A stretch of 64,000 nucleotides of DNA from Synergistaceae bacterium (lineage in GTDB: Bacteria; Synergistota; Synergistia; Synergistales; Aminobacteriaceae): positions 62,001 through 126,000 of the forward strand of contig WRHH01000001.1 in NCBI GenBank assembly GCA_009783355.1, written 5' to 3'. This document shows, in pieces, positions 1-7,554 of this stretch. Made by a program: the position numbers and the translations under genes. Positions within the stretch are counted from its first letter, which is position 1, and every line of letters starts with the position of its first letter. A model generated the notes under the pieces. It was not told where the DNA came from, did not search any database, and was given only the letters and a program-made list of their open reading frames with translations.

Positions 1-378
1 ACAATCAAAGACGCGTGTCTGCACGACGGAATGTGGCTGACGTTCTTCTTCTACGATGACCTGAAAAATGAGCCTATTCCAATCCTCAAGCAGGTGTTCG
101 AAGGCGAAGAGCCCGGGACGTACAAAGCAGTCTTCACGTTCGAAGAACTCAAGGAAGAAGGGCTCAAATATGGAGTCCCTTATGCCGTTCACTACAGCAA
201 TGAGGGCGGAGACATCACCGGGTACGGCACGTTCACAAAAGGCGTTCTCGGATTCAATGAAGCCAAAGACGGAGACGGAGACGGCGACGGAGACGGCGAT
301 GACGATGATAAAGGATGCAACGCTGGATTTGCAACGCTTGCGGTATCGGCGCTCATTCTTTTCGTGAGAAAGAAATAG
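1..378 (+). CDS. Synergist-CTERM surface protein, C-terminal part (5' end outside window)
   Basis: The reading frame is open from base 1, so the gene begins upstream of the window and only the last 125 or so codons are seen; an internal ATG at 31 is not the likely start. The body of the fragment is not recognisable. The end is diagnostic: an Asp-Gly run (DGDGDGDGDDDD), then KGCNAG, then about 14 hydrophobic residues and RKK. This is the architecture of the Synergist-CTERM sorting signal, a GlyGly-CTERM-like tail thought to anchor proteins at the cell surface in Synergistetes. The same tail closes the M14 peptidase at 36476-39703. The acidic run is a spacer or metal-binding linker. Function of the mature protein is unknown. 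Confidence 0.8.
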   Translation, partial: TIKDACLHDGMWLTFFFYDDLKNEPIPILKQVFEGEEPGTYKAVFTFEELKEEGLKYGVPYAVHYSNEGGDITGYGTFTKGVLGFNEAKDGDGDGDGDGDDDDKGCNAGFATLAVSALILFVRKK

Positions 379-388
379 TACAAAAGCA

Positions 389-467
389 GTGAGGAGTGAG
401 GAGTTAGGAGTTAGGAGTTTAAAAAAAGAAAAAGCAAATTTTTGATTTTTCACTCCTCACTCCTAAC
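389..467. repeat. Opposed GGAGTGA/GGAGTTA heptamer arrays
   Basis: Just after the stop codon of the first gene lie four heptamers (GAGGAGT twice, TAGGAGT twice, 391-418), then an A-rich tail. A shorter inverted copy (ACTCCTC, ACTCCTA) is at 452-467. The two arms can partly pair across a loop of about 30 bases, so they could act as a transcription terminator. The unit length (7) and the A-rich tail match the other gene-end arrays in this window. Confidence 0.8.
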
Positions 468-507
468 TTTCTTCGCTCTTCACACTATTATTTAGGAGTG
501 AAACGTA

Positions 508-1932
508 TTGAAGAGATTACTATTTTTTACCGTGATTGCGTTGTATCTTGCCATCGCGCCATTGGTTGCGCAAGCGGTGGACAAAGCGGGCGATATGGCT
601 ATGGGCGCATGGACGGAGGATCCGCGCTATTTGACCTTTGGCAGCTGCAATGGTCATCCGTTGGTGTGGCGGGTACTGGAGGTAAAGGACAGCGATTCGG
701 ATTTCAGCGGCGTTAAAACGGCTTTCTTGCTGCTGGACGATTTACTGCGGAGCAACGTCGGCGAAATGGAAGCGTTTGAATTTGGCTCGTCAAACAGTTT
801 TCCCAACAGCAAGATTAAAAAATGGCTGAATGACGGAGAAAAAGGATTCATGGCAGGGCTTGTTGAATATCAGGCGGATATACTCGACACGACTTACAGC
901 CCCGGTAATGCTCCCCGTAAATGGTCGGGAGGCCCTGTAAGCGGTACGTCAAAAATATTTTTGTTAAGCGCGGAGGAAGCCAATAATGTAAGCTATTTTG
1001 CAAGCGACGCCGATCGCGTAGCAGATAATAAAGTATGGTGGCTGCGGTCACCGGGCTTCAAAAAAGACATTGCAGCTATTGTAATTGTTATTGGCAGCGT
1101 CGCCCAAAATGGTCTTTACGTCAGTAGCAGAAATGGAGTTCGCCCTGCTTTGAAAATAAGCCTTTCGCCTTCTTCTGTTTTTGCTGATTTGCCCGTTTCT
1201 TACGGATTAAGCGTTAAAACGGATGACGGAAGCAACCCTATTGGCGGCGCGAAAGCTATTTTGGCGCCTTCTTTAACATCGCAAAGCAAGGAGAGTTACT
1301 CAAATTCCGTTGGTATTGCGCGTTTTGCAAATGTTGCGCCAGGCGCTTATACTGTCGCTGTATCTAAACCAGGGTTCGAGACAAAGTCAGAGGACATCAT
1401 CGTTCCGGCAGCTCCTGCGGTAACTCTGACGCCTGACGCGGCTGCTCTGCCGGGCAAAGTAAAGTTCGGCAAATATAACGGAGAGCCTATAGAGTGGGAC
1501 GTACTGGACATCGTGAACAGCAAGGCGCTACTGTTAGCGGGAGCGTTGTTCGAGATGTATTTTGACAATAGCGGGAGCAGCACATGGGCGAATTCTTCGC
1601 TTCGCGCCTATATGAACAGCGCAAATGCCGGAGGTTTCCTGAATGAAACCAACTTCACCGCTGAGGAGGCCGCTGCCATAAATGTCGCTGCGTCGGCTAC
1701 GGGAGATTCCGTTTTTTTGCTTTCAAGCGAGGAAGTATTCAAATATATGCCCGATGCGGACATGCGGGCGTACAATGGTATAAAATGGCACATGCGCACT
1801 CCTTTCGACGGAGCGGATGTGGAGGCAATAAGCCCGAGCGGAGATTACTGCACAAATCCGGCGTATGAACGCGGGATATTCGCCTGGAGCCGCCCCGCCG
1901 CGTGGGTGGATTTGGAAGCAATTCGGAATTAG
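508..1932 (+). CDS. Secreted protein with two DUF6273-like domains
   Basis: The TTG start at 508 is chosen because AGGAGTG lies at 494-500 and a clean signal peptide follows (basic MKR, hydrophobic core, cut near AQA). Residues about 30-215 and 315-470 each look like the DUF6273 family: an FG-x-Y/C-x-G opening, a WxVL motif, a WLN or LRAYMN stretch, VFLLS-x-EE, and RPA near the end. Between them, about 225-305, is a carboxypeptidase-regulatory-like beta domain (AYTVAVSKPGF). The protein is exported; its activity is unknown. The last codons (ATT CGG AAT TAG) lie within a heptamer array, so the stop is repeat-derived. It converges with, and overlaps by three bases, the minus-strand gene at 1929-2225. 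Confidence 0.75.
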   Translation: MKRLLFFTVIALYLAIAPLVAQAVDKAGDMAMGAWTEDPRYLTFGSCNGHPLVWRVLEVKDSDSDFSGVKTAFLLLDDLLRSNVGEMEAFEFGSSNSFPNSKIKKWLNDGEKGFMAGLVEYQADILDTTYSPGNAPRKWSGGPVSGTSKIFLLSAEEANNVSYFASDADRVADNKVWWLRSPGFKKDIAAIVIVIGSVAQNGLYVSSRNGVRPALKISLSPSSVFADLPVSYGLSVKTDDGSNPIGGAKAILAPSLTSQSKESYSNSVGIARFANVAPGAYTVAVSKPGFETKSEDIIVPAAPAVTLTPDAAALPGKVKFGKYNGEPIEWDVLDIVNSKALLLAGALFEMYFDNSGSSTWANSSLRAYMNSANAGGFLNETNFTAEEAAAINVAASATGDSVFLLSSEEVFKYMPDADMRAYNGIKWHMRTPFDGADVEAISPSGDYCTNPAYERGIFAWSRPAAWVDLEAIRN

Positions 1933-1946
1933 GAATTCGGAATTGC
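1920..1946. repeat. AATTCGG heptamer array shared by two convergent stop codons
   Basis: Units AATTCGG, AATTAGG, AATTCGG and AATTGC follow each other without spacing. The plus-strand gene stops at TAG 1930-1932 and the minus-strand gene at TAA 1931-1929, both in the second unit. The outer edges (GCAATTC and GAATTGC) are complementary, so the array is also a near-palindrome. Confidence 0.85.
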
Positions 1947-2225
1947 TTTTTCCATAAACCACCTGGCGCCGATTTTATCTTCTTCCAGGAAAAGATATGC
2001 CTCGCGGCTTCCGACCCTTACGGTGTAGCGCAGCCCTGCGCCGCCGGCTTTGAGCGATGCGGCAGGACGCGCGTCGAGCACCTTGTCTATTTTGTAGCGG
2101 CAGCCGTCCTCCCATACGAAGGACAGCGGCACGATCCGTCCGTCCTTCAGCCTGTTCTCATTAACATCGACGTAGAGCTTGCAGTCGTTGTCCATGTAGG
2201 GTTTGTAGTCGATGATATTAACCAT
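1929..2225 (-). CDS. Small protein downstream of dinB
   Basis: A 98-residue protein encoded 86 bases after dinB on the same strand, so probably cotranscribed with it. The motif PLSFVWEDGCRYKIDKV resembles the short beta-rich DUF6504-type proteins found beside translesion polymerase genes in other phyla; this is recalled similarity, not a search result. There is no signal peptide or membrane segment, so it should be cytoplasmic. No ribosome binding site precedes the ATG; the strong AGGAGG upstream instead drives a 16-codon reading frame ending 6 bases before this ATG, suggesting translational coupling. The C-terminus (AIPNS) is encoded by the AATTCGG heptamers. Confidence 0.6.
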   Translation of the reverse strand: MVNIIDYKPYMDNDCKLYVDVNENRLKDGRIVPLSFVWEDGCRYKIDKVLDARPAASLKAGGAGLRYTVRVGSREAYLFLEEDKIGARWFMEKAIPNS

Positions 2226-2229
2226 AGCG

Positions 2230-2280
2230 TTATACCAATTTGCTTTCAGGTCGCGCGTAAATTTCGATTTTTGATATCAA
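2230..2280 (-). CDS. Possible 16-residue leader peptide
   Basis: TTG at 2280 is preceded by a perfect AGGAGG (2293-2288) with 7-base spacing. The frame MISKIEIYARPESKLV ends at TAA 2232-2230, 4 bases before the ATG of the 98-residue gene. Either it is a leader that couples translation, or the downstream gene once began here and a one-base frameshift separated the two. Confidence 0.35.
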   Translation of the reverse strand: MISKIEIYARPESKLV

Positions 2281-2311
2281 GTTGAAACCTCCTGAAACAA
2301 CATAACATATT

Positions 2312-3556
2312 TTAAAGATACCCTATGGGGTGTATGACATTCTCGTCCTTGGCGTTAAGCTTTCCAAGTTTTGGGTCGCTTCGCATGAACGCGCGTTCTA
2401 TCGCGAAATGCCCGAACCGGCGCCGAATATCGTCAATGGCATATTCAAGCTTCTCCGCGCGTTCCCGTTTCGCCTCATCTTCAAAAATGGAAAGCTGCCA
2501 TGTAGATCCGATTGGGACAAGGTTTGTCCCTCGTATGCCGATACTGCGCAGAGGCTTCTCCCATTTATGATTTTCCCGCAGGAGCCTCATAGCGGCGGAG
2601 CATAGTTCGCCCGAGATGTGAGTCGGGCGGGGGAGCGTCGTTTGCCGGGTAAACCGGAACAGTTCATTATTTCGCAAAGATATTTCGACGGTCCTTGCCT
2701 GCAATCCGAGATCCCTCATTCGTTCGGCGACGCTTTCCGCAAGGTTCTGAAAGACGATATGCGCGTCCATGTCGTTTTCAAGATCGCGCGGGCAAGTGGT
2801 GCTGTTTCCTACGGACTTTACGACATTCTCCTCTCCGGCTTCGGCAACGGGCGACTCGTCCAGTCCGTTAGCGAACGTGTGCAGGAATATCCCCCACTTG
2901 CCGAACCATCTCTTTAAGAGAGCGACGTCGCATGTCGCGATGTCCCCGATAGTTTTGATTCTGTACTTTGACAGCTTGACCTGCGTAGCCCTGCCAACGC
3001 CGAGGAGTTCGGCGGCGGGAAGCGGCCAGATAACTTCGCGGAAGTTGTCCTCCGCGATAACGGTTGTTGCGTCCGGTTTTTTTATGTCAGAGCCGAGCTT
3101 TGCGAAAATCTTGTTGTAGCTCACTCCGACGGATACGGTTATGCCAAGCTCAAATTTGACGCGCTCCCGTATCTCGTCGGCAATCGCTTTGCCGTTCCCG
3201 AAGAGGTTCAGGCTCCCTGTCACGTCTACCCACGATTCATCCAGCCCGAACGGCTCGACCTGCGGGGAATAGTCGTGCAGGATTGAGCGGAACATGCGGG
3301 AGAAGCGAAGGTACTTGTCGTAATCGGGCGGTACAATGATAAGGTCGGGGCATTTCTGCCGCGCCTCCCATAACGCCTGCCCGACTTTTACGCCGTAAGG
3401 GCGGGCTTCATAGTTACGCGCCAAAATAATCCCATGCCTCTCCTCGACGCTGCCGCCAACAGCAACCGGGCGCCCGCGCAGCTTCGGGTGATGCAGCATC
3501 TCAATGCTCGCATAACAGTTATTCATATCCGCGTGAAGAATTGTACGGCAAGTCAT
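2312..3556 (-). CDS. dinB: Y-family DNA polymerase IV (DinB)
   Basis: A 414-residue translesion DNA polymerase that copies past damaged bases in the cytoplasm. The catalytic carboxylates are visible: Asp10 in HADMNNCYASIE and Asp106-Glu107 in DESWVDVTGS; the fingers motif NYEARPYGV and the palm motif VSVGVSYNKIFAKLGSD are intact, and the little-finger domain occupies about 240-350. Length is slightly above E. coli DinB. The ATG overlaps the stop of an upstream coding remnant (ATGA). The small gene at 1929-2225 follows it. About 760 bases away, divergently oriented, is an XRE regulator with an ImmA/IrrE protease, and then an SRAP protein, so a damage-inducible cluster is likely. No LexA-type box was recognised. 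Confidence 0.93.
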   Translation of the reverse strand: MTCRTILHADMNNCYASIEMLHHPKLRGRPVAVGGSVEERHGIILARNYEARPYGVKVGQALWEARQKCPDLIIVPPDYDKYLRFSRMFRSILHDYSPQVEPFGLDESWVDVTGSLNLFGNGKAIADEIRERVKFELGITVSVGVSYNKIFAKLGSDIKKPDATTVIAEDNFREVIWPLPAAELLGVGRATQVKLSKYRIKTIGDIATCDVALLKRWFGKWGIFLHTFANGLDESPVAEAGEENVVKSVGNSTTCPRDLENDMDAHIVFQNLAESVAERMRDLGLQARTVEISLRNNELFRFTRQTTLPRPTHISGELCSAAMRLLRENHKWEKPLRSIGIRGTNLVPIGSTWQLSIFEDEAKRERAEKLEYAIDDIRRRFGHFAIERAFMRSDPKLGKLNAKDENVIHPIGYL

Positions 3557-3654
3557 TTGCTTGTCGAGTAAACGAACTCGACGTTCACCTCACTTTCATC
3601 AAACACCGCGCGCGTAAGCGGGAGCGCGGTCAATACGGTCTGAATTTCAGCAGC
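3553..3654 (-). pseudogene. 3' remnant of a gene once coupled to dinB
   Basis: On the minus strand an open stretch of 33 codons (containing TALPLTRAVFDESEVNVEF) ends in a TGA that overlaps the dinB ATG as ATGA. Such an overlap usually marks translational coupling, and the peptide has normal protein-like composition. The frame is closed by TGA just upstream (3657-3655), while a neighbouring frame continues the upstream coding look, so the gene appears frameshifted and truncated. The family is not recognised. Confidence 0.4.
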
Positions 3655-3811
3655 TCAAAGCTACTAGTACTGGCGGCAAATAAGCAGGGAGCCAACGAGC
3701 TTGCGAGTTGTGCGAGTCGCTTAGTTTCTTCATCAATACCGCCCCTACAAAACTACCTTTGGCAACTTGAAGCCTTTTGTCTTTACCATGAAATATCAGT
3801 GCCAAAAATCA

Positions 3812-4102
3812 CTGGATTGCCGCGCCCATACGTCTTTGCGAGGAGCGTCTTTTTGCGACGAAGCAATGGTCACGAGTTAAACTCGCCACAGTGAACGAAA
3901 CTTGCCTAATCCACGTCTTTGCGAGCTGCGTCTTTTTGCAGCGCGGCAATCCAGTGGTTTTTGGTACTTTGGTACTATAGTTTCATGGTAATCCAGTGTT
4001 CTTTTGCCTTTGCTTCTATCGTCATTGCGCCTCGGCAAAGCCGCTCTTCACGCCCGCGTCCTTTTGCGGCAATCGCGGCTAAAGGCAGCTCGCAATGACG
4101 TG
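3812..4102. repeat. Interspersed GTCTTTGCGA palindromic repeats
   Basis: The gene-free stretch 3657-4185 holds two copies of an element of about 45 bp (CGTCTTTGCGA, GCGTCTTTTTGC, GCAATCCAG; at 3829-3866 and 3915-3956) and a larger inverted pair opening with CGTCATTGCG (4020) and closing with CGCAATGACG (4091-4100). More copies lie at 55010-55190. This type of near-palindromic sequence is common between genes in many bacteria and resembles REP or small non-autonomous elements. No coding capacity was seen here. Confidence 0.65.
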
Positions 4103-4185
4103 AAAATTAAGCCGCTTATGTCTTTTTTGCTTAACTTAATGACATTTAACTCCACACTGTTTTTCTCGCCCCTGTTTCTGCTGCA

Positions 4186-4294
4186 TTGACAGAATAACAC
4201 TTCTTATATATAATTATTCCAGAAGCACACTTCCGAATTTGTGCGAGGGTAATATAACCCAAAATCGGAAGTATGTCAATACGTAATCGGAAGT
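4186..4294 (+). promoter_or_regulatory. Consensus promoter with CGGAAGT operator-like sites
   Basis: A perfect sigma-70 type promoter is present: TTGACA 4186-4191, 17-base spacer, TATAAT 4209-4214. Downstream of the expected start lie ACTTCCG (4229-4235) and its inverse CGGAAGT at 4266-4272 and 4288-4294; the two direct copies sit in a common context (AATCGGAAGT) and are 22 bases apart, close to two helical turns. The layout suggests autorepression of the XRE gene that follows. Confidence 0.65.
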
Positions 4295-4314
4295 TATATT
4301 CTGGAGGGGTGATC

Positions 4315-4764
4315 ATGACATTCGGCGAAAAGATCAAAAGCGCGCGGCTTGCGCTGAACCTGTCGCAGATTGAACTGGCGGAAAAGGCTGGAGTAACGGA
4401 ACGCTCAATTTACAGTTACGAGCAAACGGGTACTTTCCCTAAATCAACTGTGCTGAAAAAACTTGCGGGGGCTTTGGACGTCACTGTGAGCTATCTGCTT
4501 GACGAGAGTGAAACCGATAAACGCGCAAATATTGATCAGGAGTTGTTTTTCGTCGGCGCAAAAAGTGGTTTTGGCTACAAGGGCGCCCGGGAAGCGCGCG
4601 AAGTTGTGTCGCGGGCAGCGGCGCTATTTGCCGGCGGCGAACTGGACAATGAGGCAAAGGACGTTTTCTTTCAAAGCCTCATGGAAGTCTATCTGGAGTC
4701 AAAAGCTGAGGCGCGGGAAAAGTTTTCGGGCAAGCGCCGCCGTAAAAGCAATATATTGCCTTGA
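4315..4764 (+). CDS. XRE-family transcriptional repressor paired with ImmA/IrrE
   Basis: The ATG at 4315 is chosen because GGAGGGG lies at 4303-4309; an in-frame ATG at 4273 has no such site and would start inside the operator region. Residues 1-65 form a helix-turn-helix of the XRE/Cro type (SQIELAEKAGVTERSIYSYE). The remainder is mostly helical and charged, ending KRRRKSNILP. The gene is followed 18 bases later by an ImmA/IrrE metallopeptidase, the classic pairing in which the protease cuts its partner repressor to induce a regulon (DdrO/IrrE in Deinococcus, ImmR/ImmA in ICEBs1). Probably binds the CGGAAGT sites upstream and represses itself; wider targets are inferred. Confidence 0.8.
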   Translation: MTFGEKIKSARLALNLSQIELAEKAGVTERSIYSYEQTGTFPKSTVLKKLAGALDVTVSYLLDESETDKRANIDQELFFVGAKSGFGYKGAREAREVVSRAAALFAGGELDNEAKDVFFQSLMEVYLESKAEAREKFSGKRRRKSNILP

Positions 4765-4782
4765 AGCTATGTCGTAAGCGAG

Positions 4783-5343
4783 GTGACGCCTGTGTCGTCC
4801 ATTGACCATATATCAAGGGCGGTTGATAAACTCCGCCAAAAATATAAAACACGGGATCCTTATGAGCTGTGCCGCGCGCTTGGCGTCCGGGTCAGGCTGA
4901 AAGATTTGGGCGCAGGCATCAAGGCGTACTACTTTTATCAGTCCCGGATACGGAACATTGTATTAAATTGGCGCGTGCCCGAAAACATCAGGAGCATTCT
5001 TGCGGCGCATGAGCTCGGGCATGACCGCTTGCATAAGGAAATTGCGATGTTGAAAGGCTTTCAGGAAATAGAGCTTTTTGATATGATTAGACCTGCCGAA
5101 TATGAGGCGAATGTCTTTGCCGCAGAGCTATTGATTGCCGACGACGAGCTTCTGGAACTGCTCAACGACGATAACAAGTCTTTCTTTGACGTGGCGCGCG
5201 AACTCTATATCCCCGCCGCTCTTTTGGATTTCAAATTTCGCGTGCTGAAGCATAAAGGCTATCGCATTGAAGCGCCGTATATTGCTAACGGGGACTTTTT
5301 GAAGAATGATATTGAGGGTTGCTATGAAGAGGAACAATATTAG
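4783..5343 (+). CDS. ImmA/IrrE-family zinc metallopeptidase
   Basis: A 186-residue cytoplasmic protease-like protein. HELGH at residues 76-80 is the zinc-binding HExxH motif, and the following EYEANVFAAELL supplies the conserved third-ligand region (E of the YEA motif), as in ImmA and IrrE/PprI. The N-terminal 70 residues form the usual small helical and beta region; there is no extra C-terminal GAF domain, so it is closer to ImmA in length than to full IrrE. The start is GTG 4783, preceded by AGCGAG; a second GTG at 4792 is possible. Its likely substrate is the XRE repressor encoded just before it. SRAP follows 28 bases downstream, so all three may share a transcript. Confidence 0.87.
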   Translation: MTPVSSIDHISRAVDKLRQKYKTRDPYELCRALGVRVRLKDLGAGIKAYYFYQSRIRNIVLNWRVPENIRSILAAHELGHDRLHKEIAMLKGFQEIELFDMIRPAEYEANVFAAELLIADDELLELLNDDNKSFFDVARELYIPAALLDFKFRVLKHKGYRIEAPYIANGDFLKNDIEGCYEEEQY

Positions 5344-5371
5344 CTATGATCACTCGTCAGACTGATATAAG

Positions 5372-5980
5372 ATGTGCGGAAGATATCTGGTCGAGATAAA
5401 CGAAGAAGAGCTGCGCGAGATAGTTACAGCGGCTGAAAAGAGCGTCATTGGACATTCCGGGCGGTTTTCATTCACTTCAAGTAACGGAGAGGTATTCCCC
5501 GGCAGCAGTGCTCCTGTAATTACAGGAAATAACGAAGTGCGCTTTATGACGTGGGGATTTCCGGGCCATAACCGCCCTCCGCATATCAACGCGCGAAGCG
5601 AAACCGCCGCTGCTTCAAGGACGTTCGGCGAGGCGATGGCAGAGAGACGATGCATTATACCCGCGTCCGGCTACTTCGAATGGAGGGCGCTTGATAAGAA
5701 AAATAAAGCTAAGTATAAGATAACGCTTTCAAGCGGGAAAGCGATGTACATGGCGGGGATACACTCCGCCGACGGGCGGTTTGCCATTCTGACCCGCGCT
5801 GCCGCAGGGGCGGTTACTGAAATTCACGACCGTATGCCGGTTATCATCCCTAAATCACTTATTGGCGCATGGCTCCGGGAATCGCCGGACGCGATAATGG
5901 AAGCCCTGACCGATTTACGGTTCGCGTTGCTCCAAACAAGCGATAAACAGAAGCCTGAACAGATTAGTTTGTTCAAATGA
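5372..5980 (+). CDS. SRAP/HMCES-type abasic-site DNA-protein crosslink protein (YedK family)
   Basis: A 202-residue member of the SOS-response-associated peptidase family. Cys2 follows the initiator Met, so it becomes the N-terminal residue that attacks abasic sites in single-stranded DNA. The other expected active-site residues are present: Asn73 and Arg75 in HINARSE, Glu103 in SGYFEW and His152 in EIHDRMPVI. Length matches E. coli YedK. It shields abasic sites during replication. No clear ribosome binding site is seen; the gene sits 28 bases after the ImmA-type protease, in the same direction, and a few kilobases from dinB, which fits a shared DNA-damage response. Confidence 0.93.
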   Translation: MCGRYLVEINEEELREIVTAAEKSVIGHSGRFSFTSSNGEVFPGSSAPVITGNNEVRFMTWGFPGHNRPPHINARSETAAASRTFGEAMAERRCIIPASGYFEWRALDKKNKAKYKITLSSGKAMYMAGIHSADGRFAILTRAAAGAVTEIHDRMPVIIPKSLIGAWLRESPDAIMEALTDLRFALLQTSDKQKPEQISLFK

Positions 5981-6168
5981 GTTTAAGTCTGTTCGATTTT
6001 GAGAAAAAACAAAAGGCATTATGTACTTTTTTTCACTTTTCAAGTAGGATGTGACAAAGAACGCTGCTTTTCAGAATTTTTTGTTTTTGGTATCATTAAC
6101 AGAACGATGATAACGGACTTTTGTTTAAATCACTCGAAAAATATATTATTTAGGAGGCAGATTTTGTC

Positions 6169-6210
6169 ATGCAAACAGTTCTCGAATTTAAAAAGGCGGC
6201 GCAATCCTAA
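6169..6210 (+). CDS. 13-residue leader peptide coupled to the flavoprotein gene
   Basis: A strong ribosome site (TAGGAGG, 6151-6157) precedes ATG 6169; the frame MQTVLEFKKAAQS ends at TAA 6208-6210, whose last base is the first base of the next ATG (TAATG). The downstream gene has only a weak site of its own, so translation through this peptide probably delivers ribosomes to it. No attenuator hairpin was recognised. Confidence 0.45.
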   Translation: MQTVLEFKKAAQS

Positions 6211-6779
6211 TGAGCACGATTTTAGCTGTCAACGGAAGCCCGCGAGTGGATGGCAACACAGCGCATATGCTGCAAATGGCGCTTAATATTTGCGCTCAAG
6301 CCGGGCATCAAACCGAACTGTATCAGGCAGGCGGCAGGACGGTGAACGGCTGTAAGTCTTGCGGAGGCTGCGGAAGCCACATTGGCCGCTGCGCCACTGA
6401 CGACTGGATAAACGAGTTGTACCCAAAGATGATGAAGGCCGATGCTATCCTGTTGGGCTCGCCAACCTATTTCTCCGACCTCACCCCGGAATTAAAAGCA
6501 GTTATCGACCGTACAGGTTTCATTTCCCGCTTCGACGGTATGCGCTTTTCGCGCAAGATAGGCGCCGGCGTCTGCGCCGTACGCCGTGCCGGCAGCATTC
6601 ATGTACTGGATTCCATCAATCACTTTTTCTTAATAAACGACATGATCGTACCGGGCAGCAGCTATTGGAACATGAGCCTGTCGCGCGACATGGGCGAATT
6701 TCAAAACGACAATGAGGGCATGAGGACGATGAAGCGATTAGGAGAAAACATCGTCTGGCTGCTTGAAAAACTAAGTTAA
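6210..6779 (+). CDS. NADPH-dependent FMN reductase-like flavoprotein
   Basis: A 189-residue flavodoxin-fold protein. The N-terminus AVNGSPRVDGNTAHML is the FMN phosphate-binding loop of the NADPH-dependent FMN reductase and iron-sulfur flavoprotein group, and GSPTYFSDLTPELKAVIDR is the second flavin-binding region. A Cys-rich stretch CKSCGGCGSHIGRC (about residues 48-61) resembles the compact cysteine motif that holds a [4Fe-4S] cluster in iron-sulfur flavoproteins of anaerobes, but spacing was not compared with a family model. Expected in the cytoplasm, moving electrons to an unknown partner. Translation is probably coupled to the 13-residue leader. The thioesterase gene follows 22 bases later. 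Confidence 0.8.
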   Translation: MSTILAVNGSPRVDGNTAHMLQMALNICAQAGHQTELYQAGGRTVNGCKSCGGCGSHIGRCATDDWINELYPKMMKADAILLGSPTYFSDLTPELKAVIDRTGFISRFDGMRFSRKIGAGVCAVRRAGSIHVLDSINHFFLINDMIVPGSSYWNMSLSRDMGEFQNDNEGMRTMKRLGENIVWLLEKLS

Positions 6780-6801
6780 GCACTTACGAATAATCCTAAA
6801 G

Positions 6802-7554
6802 ATGAAATTCGAGTGTACTTTCAGCGTTCCATATTATGGCCTCGGCGCGGATGAGCAGGTTAAGCCGGATACTCTGCTTCAATTTCTGCAGGAAGCGGCG
6901 GCGATTCATGCAAATTCTGCGCGCGTCGGCGTTGCTGATTTATTAAAGGACGACTTAACGTGGGTACTCAGGCGTTACCGTGTCAATATCAAGAGTTCCC
7001 TCGTCAGGTGTGACCTGAATATAAGGACATGGTACGAACCGCAGCGAAATCTGTTTTCCGTCCGCGTGTTCGAGGGCAGATCCCCGTCGGGAGATGTGGT
7101 TATCGACGCATGGTCGGCGTGGATAATTGTGGATCTGAAAAGGGGCCGCCCAATTCGGCTTGACCGCGTTCTGCCGGACGCGTATTTCGCGAATGCGGAG
7201 CCGACCGGTAGACCGGTAACGGATGAAATCACGCCGATTGGGGACAGCTTTGATTACGAGAGCACGCTCCAAGTCCGCAGGAGGGAACTCGACCTGAACG
7301 GTCACGCTAACCACACCGCCTATTTTGATTGGGCGTTGGAAAGCATCCCCGAAGAGGTAATAAACAGGTTCTTCCCCGTGAGGCTGGACGCGGAGTATCT
7401 ATCCTCGGTCAAGAGGGAACGCGTAACGATAAGGACAAAAAAAATTTGCGACAGCCCGCTGAGCTTCGGGCATGAGATAATTGCAGAAGAAGGCGTGTCA
7501 GCAGCGAAAATTTCGACTGTCTTTCAAATTGCATACGAGGATGTGATAGCATGA
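6802..7554 (+). CDS. Acyl-ACP thioesterase (FatA/FatB type)
   Basis: A 250-residue protein with two hotdog domains, the usual length of bacterial acyl-ACP thioesterases. It should hydrolyse acyl-ACP to release fatty acids in the cytoplasm. Domain one spans about 1-130 (ending in SAWIIVDLKRGRPIRL), domain two about 150-250. The motif DLNGHANHTAYFDW near residue 165 carries the conserved Asp, Asn and His of the family's active site. Free short or branched acids may feed lipoate or lipid supply, but the substrate cannot be told from sequence. The stop overlaps the rarD start (ATGA), so the two are translationally coupled. Confidence 0.87.
   Translation: MKFECTFSVPYYGLGADEQVKPDTLLQFLQEAAAIHANSARVGVADLLKDDLTWVLRRYRVNIKSSLVRCDLNIRTWYEPQRNLFSVRVFEGRSPSGDVVIDAWSAWIIVDLKRGRPIRLDRVLPDAYFANAEPTGRPVTDEITPIGDSFDYESTLQVRRRELDLNGHANHTAYFDWALESIPEEVINRFFPVRLDAEYLSSVKRERVTIRTKKICDSPLSFGHEIIAEEGVSAAKISTVFQIAYEDVIA

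Noticed and set aside
277-315. Calcium-binding dockerin-like repeat in the first gene
   Set aside because: The DG run is a simple acidic spacer in front of the sorting signal and lacks the 12-residue loop spacing.
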